Assembly (NCBI GenBank): GCA_013398275.1
Contig: VZSE01014931.1
Location: 682,001-746,000, forward strand
Source of the DNA: Promerops cafer
Lineage: Eukaryota; Chordata; Aves; Passeriformes; Nectariniidae
DNA length: 64,000 bases
Reading direction: 5' to 3'
The position numbers were made by a program, and so were the translations under genes. Below are positions 20,588-33,674 of the stretch, in pieces. Position 1 is the stretch's first letter, and each line of letters begins with the position of its first letter. The notes under the pieces were generated by a model, which worked only from the letters and a program-made list of their open reading frames with translations, was not told where the DNA came from and did not search any database.

Positions 20588-23029
20588 GCGTTAAGTGTGA
20601 GGCGTGCAGCAGAAATCCCAGATTGTCAATTCAAATGGCTCTCACCTAGCAGCAGTGCCTGTACATCTAGATCCACAGCAAAATGAGGGAAGCAGGGCAC
20701 ACAGATATCCCCTCTGGAAAGAGCCTATCTCAGAAGCCAACAAGCAAGGCAACGCCTTCAAAAGACAGCAACACGGAGTGGATCTTTCCTGTTATCCAGT
20801 TTTAATATGCTGCCTATTTTATTTGCTGCCAACTGGTCTCCCAGTACACTACAGCCAGGCAGTGTGTGATGCATGGGGACAACATCACCAGAAAAGAAAG
20901 CTTCCATTCGTCTCCTTCACCTCCCTGTGGTAGATGTGCATCTTTCCTCCAACTCTGCCCTGTGGGCACTGCATGTACACCTTGGCCAAGGCCTCCATTC
21001 TAGTCAGGTATAAGCACTGGAAGTCACCAAGCCCCTGACTTAGCAAGGGTCAGCTCTCGGAGATATTTGCTACTTGACCAGTAAGCAGTATGAAAGCAGC
21101 TACTGAAAAAGATCTGTGCTACGGGTGGTGTGCAGTAGGGCTTGTGAGAACAGGAGGGTATAAAAAGCTCATCTGTTTCCAGATGGGTGGTTACCTGAAT
21201 GCACCATAACCCATGGGGACCCAAGTGCAGGGACTAATGGTCTCTCTGCAGGCAGTGCTGAGAGAGGGAACTGTGTGCTAAGGAAAAGACTGGTGCACTT
21301 TTTTTGTTTAGTCTTTTTCATTGCTTGATTATGAGACTCATTCTACTTTGTGTCCCCCTGTATGTAAAACAGGGGTGTGATCAGCTTTTGTTAGGTGGTT
21401 GTATGGGGCTCATGGAAGCTATAATTAGGGCAGGGAATCTTTGGATGCCTCGAAGAGCCCACTTCTCAGGTTGCTGGGGACCGATGACCATGGTGCTTAA
21501 CCTCCATCTTCACATCTCTGTAAACTACGTCTAGAGTAGGTTTGATTATGAAATGTCCTGGAACCTGTTGTGCTACTTTCGTCTTATTATGGAAACTGTG
21601 TGCTCCCATTAAAATGAAGGAGTACCGAAGGTATAATGTTTTAGATATACAATTTGTTGTAATAAAATTTGGAAACTTGGAGGAGTTTCAGAAGCAAGTA
21701 GTTTAGTGATAATATTTCATGTGACAAGGATAACACCTGCCATTACTGCAGTCAGGGTAAGATTTAGACAGGCCATATAAACACTTCAGGTATATGTTCT
21801 CTCAAACCTGACATAAACAAATTGATGTTTAGTTTCCAGAACCAGGTGTTCCTGAGCATTGTTATAGAAAATAGAACAAGGATCTCCCTTCTGTTCCAGC
21901 ACTGCTTGTCCTAGCACTGCACATTGTTTTTTTATGTGCAGTGATGCTTGACACCTCTCTTCAGCTTAGCAGGCAACCAAAGGGACTCACCCTACAGTGT
22001 GCTCTGGGATATATTTTAGGAAGGATCAGCAGAAACTCTGGACAGCAGTTGAAGCTTTTCTGAGATTTTGGTTCATTGCTTGCCTCTTGAAATTATTGTT
22101 GTTTCTCTGATGGTGTCCCAGTAGGACTTCTATTTCTTCTCTGTACCGTGTAAGGCAACACAGTGACAGTGAGAACTTCATTGATCCAACTAGAAAGAGA
22201 AACATAAATGATGGCAAAAGTTTTGTTGTTTAAAGGTAACTGAGAACTCCAGGGGAGGGAGTTGCTTTTGCTGTGGTGAAATAAGTTACGTTCCTTCTAT
22301 GAACCTGCTCAAAAAAACGACCATGGTTTAAAAAAATCTCATGCAAGTATGAGTAACCCAGGGCTTAGTGCTAAGAGACAAAACTTTGGGGTCCCCATCA
22401 AGTTTTGTCCTTAATAGGAAGTACTCCTGTCTCAGCACACCAATGTTCTCTTCTGTTAAAGGAGCAGAGGGACTGTACAATTTTAAGAAGAGGTTTCATA
22501 TAGTCAAATGCTGAAGAAGTACAAAGAATTTCAGATTATGAGTTACAGGAGAAAAGATTCAGCATGTAACTTCTAGCTTCAGTCCTGGATGTGTAGGAGG
22601 TGGATGGAGGGTAAAGGAGGCTGGAAATTAAAATAAGTCAATATCCTAAACTATATTTTAATTGAATTTTTAATATCTTCACCTTGGATATTACCATAGC
22701 AGGCATTAAACCCATGCACATTATTCTGTAACTGTATACTATGTACAGTAAAAGCACCAGCTATTAACACAGGAGAGTATAAAAAGACCTTTCAGTATGC
22801 CTTCAAAACTGCTCAGTACTGTTACTTATGCAATATTTTCTATTTCTGAAAGCTAAGAAGCCTGGAATTAAGTAGAGGAGAAGCCTTTTTAGGTTGGCAG
22901 GGCAGCTCCTCCCCACTTGACCAGTGCAAGCTCTTTCAGTACAATGACAGTTAAAATCAGACCCCTCATATCCATGCTGTTAAATTACAAAGGAAAGCCA
23001 CAGAACTTCAGAACAGAAAGATATGGGTT
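20588..23029. other. Intronic sequence, no gene recognised
   Basis: No repeat family identified. The region becomes AT-rich near 22620-22690. Open frames are below about 110 codons. Confidence 0.4.
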
Positions 23030-23180
23030 TGTTAAGATACTGGACTGATCCTCAGGGGGACTTGAGCTTAATTCCTGCCTTTGCCACAGGCTCTGTTCAA
23101 GTCAGTCAATTAATCAGTTTGTGCCTTAGCTTACCTGTCTACACAATGAAAATGAAGACAAAGAAAGTTCCAGCCCTATC
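23030..23180 (+). mobile_element. MIR-like SINE fragment
   Basis: GAGCTTAATTCCTGCCTTTG, CCACAGGCTCTG, CAAGTCAGTCAATTAATC, GTGCCTTAGCTTACCTGTC and ACAATGAAAATGAAGAC follow the order of the MIR core ('ttcaattcctgcctctgcca', 'gggcaagtcacttaatc', 'gcctcagtttcccatctg', 'aaaatgggga'). It is an ancient, diverged copy of the kind present in sauropsid genomes. Boundaries approximate. Confidence 0.6.
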
Positions 23181-25164
23181 TTCCCCATACATAAAAGATG
23201 CTCTCTGTGTGATGGGGCCCAATCTTCTCTCTGTTCTTTTATTGCTGCTTGGTATAAAGGTATCTCCTTTCTAGGATGGAAGTTCAGTTGATCTGTGCTT
23301 TCTTTTTTCAATGTTTCTCTAGCTCCGTGGATAAATGTGGTGCTATACTGAGTTAAGCTGAAACAAAGACTTCGGCCATAAAAACTTGCACAAGTTAAAT
23401 CTATTGGATCATTCGATCTATCTTGTCAATTATGCTCACCTGTACCTTGTGGAGCAGAGTGGTAGTCTGTGAGTAGTTAAGGATGTGATTGAATTTTCAT
23501 TATAAGGCTAATATTTGTTCCTTGGTACTCATCACAGACAATAAAGAATCAGTCAGTTTGGGGGATGACTTAGCAGTTTTTTAATGAAGCTGAAGTCAAC
23601 TAGATTATATTTTCCTGAATTTTATGTGTAAAAAACCCAAAAAACAACATGTGATGTATGAAATTTTATCTGTATAAATATTAATGAAAGCATAAAGAAT
23701 TTCTTTCCACTTTCATTTGTAGTAACAACAAAGAAAAAGGGAGAGAAAGCAAGACATTTTATTTTTCTGCAGTTGTTGGCTGCAGATGAACACAGTTGGA
23801 TCAAGATGAGTTGACTAGGTTTTAATTTTAAAAGTTAGGATTCCAAATAATGAGATCAAAATGGTTCATTGACTTGTTCCAGTGAACAACTTCTTGAGGT
23901 TAGGCTTTCATTAAAAAACTATGTAATGCTGTCTTTAACACTGTCTCTATCCCTTTTCCCATATCAAGAGGAAGTTTGCTCTAATCACAATTCCCTGGAG
24001 AGGTCTTTTATTGGTGAAAGGCAAAAAGTTTCCACTAAATGCTAATTAGAGAAGCTGATTGGAAATTGCCACTTTTGTAAATTGGCATTTTTCAAAGACT
24101 CCTCAGTCCCTGGGCCTTTTCTTTGGTGGGGGGGAAAGGTGAGACAATTACCCTTCATGCTCTAACTTGCTACATCTAGGAGGATGTAAAAAGGATGGTC
24201 ACCTCTCCTGTTTGGCTCTTCAGAGATCAAAGATCATGGCCAGACCATTCCTCTGTGGCTCTCCTCAAAGTTGTAAAAGCTGCAGCCTGTGGACTGGCTG
24301 GATCACAAGAGAGCACAGATCATGATGCACTCTTGAAGTAAGGACGTGCAGAAAGCAACAGAGGGAAAGAATGTGAAGAAAAGATCAAAAGGAAAGCTGT
24401 GGAGCTGGGCCCGTTTGTGCCTTTCCTGTCTGGCCAGAGTGGTACATCTCTGGCTTATCAAATGCACTGGGGTTTACTGCAACATCCTTTTAAAAGAAGC
24501 CATGCACTTCTTACCTTTTTCAGCTTTTGCAAGATATCTTGGCAAAACAAAGGTCCTTCAAAACCAGCCCCAGCCAGGGTTGGAATTTTCTTGTGTTCGC
24601 AACAGCCCGATGAAACAACGTGTGAAGGTTGCCACACTTCTCCTTTATTTTGTAAGAGGAAGCAAAATTGTTAAGTGACAAACTATTCTTCTTATATTTT
24701 GTGACAAAGTCTGGAAGCAATTCTGTTCAGTCACTGAACTCACCTTGACTCCTCTCATGCAAATGCCATAATTCAGAAGTTCTTAAACAGCAGTGTGCAA
24801 TGCACAGCCATTGCCTATGGATCTGTACCATCTGTGGTGTTTTCAGTTAACTGACGGCAAAGGTGCAGGGTATCACCAGGGAAACAAAAGGCAGGCTCTG
24901 GATTATCAATTCAGTAATTCTGGAGCAGTGGCTTCTTTGCCAGGAACAAGGCTTCTGTATAACTGGTCTACTGTGTAATTAGTGACTAATGGAACAACAA
25001 CTGCCAGTATATTAATTGTTATTGTAGCTGTATACAGAGCATTGTTCTCTCTGTGACAGACATATAAATTGTGTGCAACTGGGTTGTCCTTTCCAGAGTA
25101 GCTCTCTCTAGATTTAGGTGTCAATAATGAAATGCAGCTGTTCCTTGAGGATGGCTAATGTTAT
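23181..25164. other. Intronic sequence, no gene recognised
   Basis: No repeat family, RNA gene or exon-like segment identified. The sequence is AT-rich around 23560-23900. Confidence 0.4.
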
Positions 25165-25400
25165 CTCTAAGGGCTTGTCTAGGCAGAGCACACGGGAAAG
25201 TTGATCTGAATTAAGTAACAAGGTGGGTTTCAAGTGGATTATGTAAAATGTATTAAACTGATGCATGCACTCACACTTGTTTGGAATTAAAAATGGCCTT
25301 CATTTGATTTAGTTTAATTTTCCTTTAAAGGGAATCCAACTAAATTGAATTAAAGCCACTTTAATGCTGGCTGAAAGTGTGAATGTTAATTTTCCCATGA
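25165..25400. mobile_element. Possible relic of an ancient non-autonomous DNA transposon
   Basis: The stretch starts near AGGGCTTGTCTAGGCAGAGC, which resembles the 'gggcttgtctaca' termini of old MITE-like repeats in reptiles and birds. It contains partly complementary AT-rich arms (GATTTAGTTTAATTTTCC and CCAACTAAATTGAATTAAAG around 25310-25360) and ends near TTAATTTTCCC. Terminal inverted repeats are not clear, so this is a tentative call. Confidence 0.25.
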
Positions 25401-25554
25401 TCCAAAGTAAAAGTTCACCATGTTATTTTCCTAAGAAGAGGGCAAAGGTTCTCTTGGCATTCCTGGACATTGTGCTGAGTAAATGTGAAAGTTGCCTTGA
25501 GTATTCATTTTAACACTCTGAAACTCAGTGTGAGTTCCATCCTTTCATACTTTT

Positions 25555-25675
25555 CTTTCTTTTCTTTTTTTTTTTTTACCCTCCTTTGAATCTTCTGTGC
25601 AACCAGTACAGAAGGCTAGTGGAAGTGTATGTTTTAATTGTTTGGGGTTTTTTTGGTGTTTTTTTTTTTTAATCC
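25555..25675. repeat. T-rich low-complexity tracts
   Basis: Two pyrimidine tracts, CTTTTCTTTCTTTTC with T12-T14 near 25552-25577 and T7/T12 runs near 25648-25670, surround about 70 bp of normal sequence. Confidence 0.8.
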
Positions 25676-25694
25676 TGGAGACTTAACTCTTCCC

Positions 25695-25810
25695 TATAGT
25701 GAAATGGAAGGACAGAAAGGATAAGTAATTTCCCCACAGAAACCCAGCATGAGAATGGCCTGTAGAATACAGCCTGAGATCTGCTGTGGCTGGCACCAAT
25801 GCCTGGATGC
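25695..25810 (-). mobile_element. MIR-like SINE fragment, reverse orientation
   Basis: In + orientation the order is AAATGGAAGGACAGAAAGG, ATAAGTAATTTCCCCACAG and CAGCCTGAGATCTGCTG, matching a reversed MIR ('ggaaactgaggcacagagag', 'taagtgacttgcccaaggtcac', 'cccaggtct'). Diverged and without its ends. Confidence 0.5.
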
Positions 25811-28800
25811 TGTAAATTTGTGTATCCACAGTCTCTTGTTTGGATCCTCTTGTCTTTCTTAGAGGAAACCTTGGTCTTAAGCTGTGAAAGGAACCTTTCA
25901 CTCTTTCCAATATGGGCAGCCTACGTGATGTGTGTGCTATTGGACATCTTTTTGGAAGCCTTGCTGAGAACTGATGTTTCTGTGGCTGAAGATCATCTCT
26001 TCTGACCTACAGCATTAGCTGCTCACTGGGTCACACAGGCAGACAGTGAGTTTGGGACTCTCATCACTGTGCAGTGTGGCTGAGCTGAGAGCACGCGAGA
26101 AGAGCAGCTGGGACATGGGGAGGAAGAAAGCCAAGCCCTGAGATCCCTTTGTAATGAAAAGCACAAAGCTTTTCATGAAGTCACATTAAAATGAGAAGGC
26201 AGGCCATGATTCAAAATGAAATAAACCTTAGGAGCTCTGGAGTTTTAATGTACTGTTGATAAATGGATTCTGTTCTTATTCATCCCACTCTTGCATGATG
26301 AAGAAAGAAACTTTTTCTGTGAATTGACCTGTGTTTCTTTCAACTCTACCTTCCTAGATAAAGCTGCAGTGAGCTCCCAATTCGGTGACTAGTTAATCTG
26401 GGCCAGGAGTTAGGAAGACCATTGGTAATGACAGCCAGAATTGCATTAATGGAGGAGAGCTGTATTCAGCAAATTCAGTGAAGAATTCCCTTTATATTTC
26501 TTGTAACACAGTTCTACATTTCCTTAATGCAACGCACTATGCTTGTCTAAGTACTTAAATCTGTATAGACTCTCTTCTGTTTATTAGAAATAGCAGAGCC
26601 AATTTTTATACACATCATGAACAGTGTGTCAGAGGCTAATGAGAGCATGTATTTTGGTTTGGTTTTTGCTTTCGTAGGAAAGGCAGTATTTTCTTGAACA
26701 CTAACAGAGGCATTTCCAGTGCTTAACAATAGAACCTCAGCTTAAAAGGTCCAGGCATTGTTCAGACGCCACTGTCAGCTGGAGAGATGTCACCTAGAAT
26801 AGAAGAGCCACAAAACTGCAAGTCCAAAAATCCTGTGCTGCAGCCTCTACAGAGCAGCCTTTGTATTGATTCTACATCTGCGGGTTTGAACTCTTACTTT
26901 TCTGAATTCACGGGTGAGGAGGTTTTAGGTCACCCCAACTTTCAGGAGGTCTGTATTTCTGGCATCTTCTGTCTTTTAAGTGTTCAGTCTGTCGGTGGTC
27001 TCACTGGTTGCTTTGTCATGTGGTTTAGATCTAGCGTTTAGAGAGTTGAGAAGGAAAAATGCATCAACCACCTGACAGCCAAGTGCATCGATAACACTGC
27101 CGTTTTGTACTCGGGCATCTTCAGTGAATGCCCATGGCAATCTGTGCTTGAGAAGTTTTCTCATGCTGTATTGATATGTTTCTAGTATGTTCAGGCGCAG
27201 ACTCAGCTTTTGGGTTTTGAGGTTAACATTGTGTTGTTTGATTGGTGGTTTGTTGCTTTCATGATCTGATTTTTTGGTATGGATGTCATTACTAGGAGGT
27301 ACCACCTTGCAGCAAGGCACATCCTCCTGTGCGCTCTACGTCCAAGAGAGATGGCTGAGTTGTTTTAAATCAGATATCGCTGTGAGGTCCTGCAATGTGC
27401 AATGACTTTTTAATGAGAACTGTTTTATATCCTAATAAATGTGAGGCCAAATTTCATTGTTTGTTTTCCAGCTGTAAGAATCCTGGAAGCATCCCCTGTG
27501 ATCGCACAGAAGTTAATTTGTACCCCAGTCTGGCACACACAGCGGGACTCTATTGTTTTAGGTAGACATCTGAGGCACGGGCACCCTGACTCATGAGGAG
27601 GAGGACAAGCTAATGCAAATACTATGTCAATGGTTGCACAGAGCTTATAGGATATAATTTGCTGCAGTCTGACATACTCATGGAAATTGCCAAGAATGTA
27701 GTCTTTTGTTTTCTGTGCTGTAGTCCCAGACTTTTAAATTCTCAGTTTTTCTACAGGGAAGATCCTGTTCTTCAGATTGTCTCATACTGGCTGATACTGA
27801 GACTGTCTTTAGAAGAGACACTCTATTTAGCCAGGTCAGAAGGCATTTTGCCAAGTGAAGGATTGAAGACTTCATCTTCTGATATGATTTAGGAATACAC
27901 AGATAAAAATATAATGAGATTATTTTTTGGTATGTATTTAGCTTCACTTGTGGATATTTATTTATATTGCTTTAAACTTGGCTTTTTGTGCACTAGATTT
28001 TAAAGATATTATTAAGGCATTTAAATAGCCTTTAGGAATCTGGGCTTTGGTGCTCAGGAGGGCAGAGCCCATCAGCTGTCAATCAGATTTGAGCTCTGAT
28101 GCATCTAATTTCTGAAAATGAGTCATCAGTCTGTGAAATGCATGAGGCATTCAGTGAGAACTAGCTTGCAGAGACCACTGAGGTGAAAGAGAGGAACCCA
28201 AAGCAAAGGAGAGAGAGATGACAAGATGGTGGAATTGCTGACTTTCAATTCCATGGCTTGAGTCCTGGCCTGAACTATGCTAGAAAGCAATCAAGAAAAA
28301 AACATTTTTGTCTATAGCACCCTAACTTCAAGGGAGCTCATTGCTAGTAATCTTGCTTGCCTGCAGCATCCTTGTGACAAGTGTGGATAGATAGGGCAAC
28401 AAAACTATAGTGACAGATTTAACATGGTTATGACTCTTAGTGCTTACTTGGTAATTTTTGTTTTGTGTTCCTAAGTCCATAATTACAGTTCAAGTAAACC
28501 AACAGAACTTAAAATTTGCAAGGCTCTGAGTGTTGTCTTAGTAATCAAAGAGGAAAAACCTCATATTCTGGCCTTTTTGGTATTTGTTAAAGGAATAAAT
28601 TTAGGTAATAATTATGTATGTTTCTACAGGGCCTTTGCTGCTTAGAGTTATGATTTTTTTTCTTCCCCAAGGGAATTTCCCATTTCTTTCACACATCCTA
28701 TATGTTCTCCCACACAGGATGGGATGCACAAGAGACTTGTGAGTTTGCAAGGTCTGACAAGCTCTGGAGGGGAGCAAGTGGGGTCCTGGTTATTTTAATT

Positions 28801-29091
28801 CTTGTTTTTTTACTGCATGTGAAGCAGTCTTGAATACTGTACCTCACTTTTCCTGCCTCTCTTTCTTGGCCTGTAATCTCTGGAAGCAGATAAATCCTGG
28901 ATGTGGCTACTACATGTATGAGGAAGGGGAGTTTTGCTCTGTAGATTGATCATAAGTGATGCAAATAAAATCAGCTATTTGGTTTTTAAGCTTCAGCAAC
29001 TTCTTGCAATTGGATAGCTCTGGTAGGGAGAGTGTGACAGGATAGCTCCATGGATGGAGGCAGTAGCAAAAACAGAGAGGGAACAGAAAAG
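25811..29091. other. Intronic sequence, no gene recognised
   Basis: A 114-codon minus-strand open frame at 26976-27320 has no similarity that I recognise. Around 28030-28150 the sequence (CAATCAGATTTGAGC, an AP-1-like TGAGTCATC) looks like possible conserved non-coding DNA. Confidence 0.35.
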
Positions 29092-29145
29092 GAGACCTAG
29101 AGAGCCGACTGAGCTGAGACCTAGAGAGCCGACTGAGCTGAGACC
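29092..29145. repeat. 24-bp minisatellite, 2.25 copies
   Basis: GAGACCTAGAGAGCCGACTG followed by AGCT is repeated exactly at 29092-29115 and 29116-29139, with a further GAGACC. The copies are identical, so the duplication is recent. Because 24 is a multiple of three it gives an eight-residue repeat in an open frame, but nothing supports coding. Confidence 0.9.
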
Positions 29146-31900
29146 TTTCTCTTTGTGGGTCACACAAGCCTCGCCTGCAGTGTCATTCCTAGAAAAACCA
29201 GGTTATTGTAGGATTGATCGGCTGAGGCCAGAGCTCAGATGTAATTTTCTCCCATCTCATTCAGAAGAGCCCCAAGTAATTGATTTGGTGTGTGTGAGTG
29301 CAGCTCGCATAGCCCAGCAATGGAGGGTGTGGCTGTGTCCTGCTCCGGCTCATTTAACTTGCGTCTGACCCAGGGCCATGGCAAATTAGGGTTTGTCCCT
29401 TTGAAGTGGAAAGCAGCTCCCATTTACAATATGCTGACTGCATTATCAGTCATCAGCATGCAATGGAGAGAGAGCCCTCACGGAAACAAGTCTTCCAAAG
29501 GGACTCGATTAGATGGCTGAGAGATTCAAACAGCAAACCCAGAACATTGTGCCAGTACAGGTTGTGTTAATCTGCTTGTTTCTCCAGCCAACAAATATTT
29601 GAGCTCTTTCTACCCACACATTTTCCCTAGTAAAACTTCTGTAAATATGCACATGTATGCCCTGGGCCCAAGTGGGTTATTTGGGTTTGAATCTAGGAGC
29701 CCTGAGTTGCATTGAATGGATAGCGGTAGAAAATGGAAAAAGAGTAGCAAGTCCAGTGTACAGACAGAGACCTGAAAGTCAGGTTTCTATGGTTTAACCT
29801 GCTACTGCTGATGAGCTGGGTTGCAGTAATTCCCTACTTTTAACCTATTCCATTGCTCTCCTGATGCACCTGCCAGATAGGAAGGGTATTTGGCTAGAGT
29901 CAGAAGGTTCAGTTCCACTGCATTCATCTACCATAGGCTTCTTCCTAACCTCCATCGTTTGTTGGTAACGGGATGATAATACCCAAGCATCTGATCCATA
30001 AATACTAGATTCTTTCTACATCATGTGATCTCTGTAAATAGTTATTTGTGCCTATTATACATTTTAACAACTGTTAATGGCGGAGGGGGGAATCAACCTG
30101 AATATTAACAGTCCTTCATGTTTCAACTCGCCCTTATACAAACTGGGAGAATGCTTTCTCTGATCCATTCATTTGAACAAAAGTCAGCTGGGAGCACCAA
30201 TTGCAGCAAAGGAAATGCATTATGCATAGGAATAAATTTTTATGGCCATATCACCTCCACTACAAGATCACCCATTCTTATCTTCTCGTGCCTCTTTGTC
30301 TTTGCAAATTAGATATATGTATAACAGTTCAGTCAAGATACCTAGTTACAGAATGGTGCATCCTCCCAAAGAGGGAAAAGCAAACCTCTGCTTCTGGCTC
30401 TAGCTGGAATATTAAGGATAGTATCCTCCTCTATACCAGTGATTTTATGCTATAGCCTATCCATAGTGGTTCTCAAATGCTTATCTCTGTGGCTGTAATT
30501 GTAGGGAAATGTGTCACAAATTTTATAGGCTGGGGAATACAAGTATTTTTTTTTAATTATTTAGGGATTTCTTGCTGTTTAGGAAGATCTGTTTCAGAGC
30601 CACTTCTATTTTTTATTACTCTTTGATTGGCAAGCTGAGTGTGTCAGTGTTATGAGTTTTTCAATTTTTGCAGTAGGAAGACCTTTAATCCAGCCTTCCA
30701 GCAGGGAAATCAGTTGAAATTCCCAATGACATGTGAGCACTGTCTGAAGGAAGGCCTTGTAGGACTGGGGCCCAATTATATTACTTGACATTTTACATAG
30801 TGGTATCAGAATGCTTGTCTAACAAATACAAGACAAAGCCTGACCAGAGACAGCCTTCAACACAAAAAAATAATAACACCACACGACAAGCCAATTACTT
30901 TACTGTTAAATTGCATAGAGCAAGAATCTACTGTCCATGTCTTCTGGCTGTTGGTTTTGGTTTTTTCTTTCCATATTTGTCAGTTCTAGCCCAAAAGGTC
31001 CCCTTTGCTGAAGAGGACCAACCAGTTTCTGTTTCCAAATGTCTCTTTCAGTTTAATTAGATTTGGCATGGGAAGCTTTTAGAGATAGTTGTCATTTGTA
31101 GGAAGTTGCATGGGTCAGACAACGCTTTTGCTACTTCTCTCAGGTTAGCATTTAAATAAGCATTAATATTTTGAAATCTGTGTTTCAGGCTTGTTCTTCA
31201 TAGAATTCACATCCCTGCCTAGAAGAAAAGAGGGTTGTTATGTTTCTAGTTGTTCGCAATGTTTCCTTAATTTGATTTCCCATTTTTTTCCCCCTCCAGG
31301 ACAATGTTTAGCATCTATACACTTAAAAATGGGAGTTTGAGGGTGGGTTTACACAACTCCGCTCTGTTAAGCAGAGATGCTCATTATGCTCTATCCACAA
31401 AATTGTTCTATTTTTTTCAACTTACTGCAGCAGAGATGCTAAAAATAAACTATTTAGAGAATAATATTTTGTTATGAAGAATATGGATGTCTCTAATGGT
31501 ACTCTGTCCCCTAATTGCTTTGCTGGAAGGCCTGACAAGTGGGTGCATTCATACATTTATACTTGACAACCTGTATAAAGCTTCCTGCTGAATAAGTTTG
31601 CAGCGTGTGAGACACTCATGGAATGAATCCTCTTCCAACTTCTTGCCAACAAACAGCACCTATGCAAAGTTGTCCCCAGGTTGTGTCTTCTGCAGGCAGT
31701 TGGGAGAGGGAAAATAAAAGGCGGCAAGCCACTTCCTGCCAATGCTGGCATCGAGTGCCATGGGCAGAGCCCTGTGCCTGTAGTCTAGGGAATACACTTA
31801 CCGCTTCCCTAGCCTTTGGTGCTGCCTGCAAAGGGCATCGATCAATCCCTGGCACAGGCAAAGTGGGGGCCTGCGAAGAGCCCCTGAGCCCACAACCCGC
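29146..31900. other. Intronic sequence, with one possible conserved element
   Basis: 29370-29520 (GGCAAATTAGGGTTTGTCC, CATTATCAGTCATCAGCATG) has balanced, non-repetitive, motif-rich text as in conserved enhancers, though conservation is not shown. A T9 run lies near 30547. No gene recognised. Confidence 0.35.
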
Positions 31901-31960
31901 CACGGAGTGGGGTGGCACCGCGGTCGGTATCGATCCGCGCCTGAGAAATCGGCGACCGTT
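31901..31960. promoter_or_regulatory. Dense CpG micro-cluster in an otherwise CpG-poor intron
   Basis: About a dozen CpGs lie within about 60 bp, including ACCGCGGTCGG and ATCGATCCGCGCC. CGGTCG (31921-31926) and CGACCG (31953-31958) are inverted copies. The following 31960-32160 is non-repetitive and motif-rich (TTATATAATTATTGATG). Possible regulatory element; no transcript evidence. A 178-codon + strand open frame across 31623-32159 shows no domain. Confidence 0.35.
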
Positions 31961-33228
31961 GTATTATATAATTATTGATGTAGCTGGAAAATGCCACAGG
32001 CGAAGCGCAGCTCGCTGTTTGTTATGCTGCATTGTCTCTCTCGTCTGCGTTGGGCCTCTGTGTTTTGCCTCTTCTGTTCCCATTGCATGTTTATTTATAC
32101 CGTGTGCCTTTAGCTTTCATATTTCTCCTGCGAATCCAAGTTGGAAAAACCAGCTCTAGTTTTCGTTCAGGAGAAGGAGGGGTGGACTGTGAAGGAAATG
32201 AATTCCTCTAGACACTCTTGGAGGCCCTAACCTGAATACAAAAACCAGGGAGAAGGCGTGAGCGGGGAAGAGAGGCTGGGGAAGCAGAAGGCCCTTTTTA
32301 TCTCAGCAGGGCCCACAGGGACTGCCAATCTTTTGATAAAAATGTAGACTTTAGAAGCAGCCGTAATGTACAGCCTCATCTATCACGCGGTTGGGACAAA
32401 TGGGTTTAGACCTAATTTGCAGTAGCAATTAACTGAAGTCCAGCCAAATCCCCTCGAAGTCCTTTAGGATCGTGTGTACTTGGTTCCTATGGCTGCCCAG
32501 GAAGGGGTGAGGACAGGCTGTCACAGGCTTCAGCTGATGGTGCAGGAGAACACTCTCCAGCAGCCCAGGTGTGAGGAGAGCTGGGTGATGCTGCATCAGC
32601 CCCAGAGAGGTGTCTTGTACTGAGCCTTGCTAATGAACTTCCCTTGATGAAACCACAAAGCGACAGGTTGAAGGATGGGTCTAAGGTGTCCTGCCAAAGG
32701 TGGAAATAGGAAAGTAGAGACTAAAAGATGCTGGCAGAGCTGGGAAACCCTCAGCTGGGGAGATACCAGGAAAGAAGAGGGGGGCAGCAGCACAGCTGAT
32801 GTGAGGAGTCCACAGCTGGAGTAATCTGTGTATACGAGCACAGAAGTATTTTATCTGGAAGGTTGCTGGTGCAGCAATGAAGGGTCAGATTTTTTGAGGC
32901 AGACAGGAGGTATCTGAAGGCAAAGCCCATGGTGTACCACAGTGTGAGTGTGAGACCCTCACAGCATGACCCCCCATGTGCCTGGTGCTAACACATGCCA
33001 GTACTCACTTCCACTGGAGCAGAGGTATTAGCTGAAATGTAAACATAAAAGATTACAATGTGCAGGATTAAATAACTGCATGGACTCCAGGCATCTGCAG
33101 GGCACAGTTCTGTCCTAGTCAAGAGAAGACAGACTGGCTGAGGATGTTGGGATAACAGGGCTTTTTCATTAGGAAAGTCTGATTCATTTCCAGCATGTGC
33201 AATGAGTTACCAGTGTGTGAGTATGGGA
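31961..33228. other. Intronic sequence, no gene recognised
   Basis: No repeat family is identified. The first 200 bp may belong to a regulatory element with the CpG cluster just upstream; the rest is ordinary. Confidence 0.35.
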
Positions 33229-33242
33229 CTGCCCTCTCCTGG
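33229..33242 (-). promoter_or_regulatory. Weaker CTCF-like motif
   Basis: On the minus strand the sequence CCAGGAGAGGGCAG matches 13 of 14 core positions (G at the pyrimidine position 5). Same orientation as the site at 16149. Supporting value only. Confidence 0.3.
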
Positions 33243-33674
33243 AGGAAATATGCTCTGCTCTCCTCTTTTGCTTTCACCATTCATGAAAAAATTTATAGTT
33301 TTTTGATATAGATAAGGTACAGATTGAATCAGTGGTCTCTTTTGTATCATGCAGGAGTGCTCTTGACCCACTGCATCATATGCCATAATTGTTGTGTGGC
33401 TGATAGCTGTGGGATGGTAGCTATGGATAGTAGTATTTGAGCTGTACCTCAAAATGCCTGAACTCTGGGAACCAGTGCTGGGTTAGGAAGGTTTCCTGCT
33501 GTGAAACCAACTGTTTAGGGACAGCTTCTTCTTGTTCCATGGGTGTGGGCTTCAGCAGTGACTCTTGGCCACCCAGTGGCAAAGTGTAAGCGTCCTGCAG
33601 GCTGTACTGGGGCTAAGTGAAAACTGTTTAGCTCAAAATCAGCATGCTGGCATAAAGGTGGGCCTAAGCTTAAT

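Noticed and set aside
31623..32159. 178-codon + strand open frame, the longest gap-free one in the window
   Set aside because: Cys/Ser/Ala-rich with no domain or conserved motif. Position over a CpG cluster explains few stops. Kept only as a regulatory candidate.
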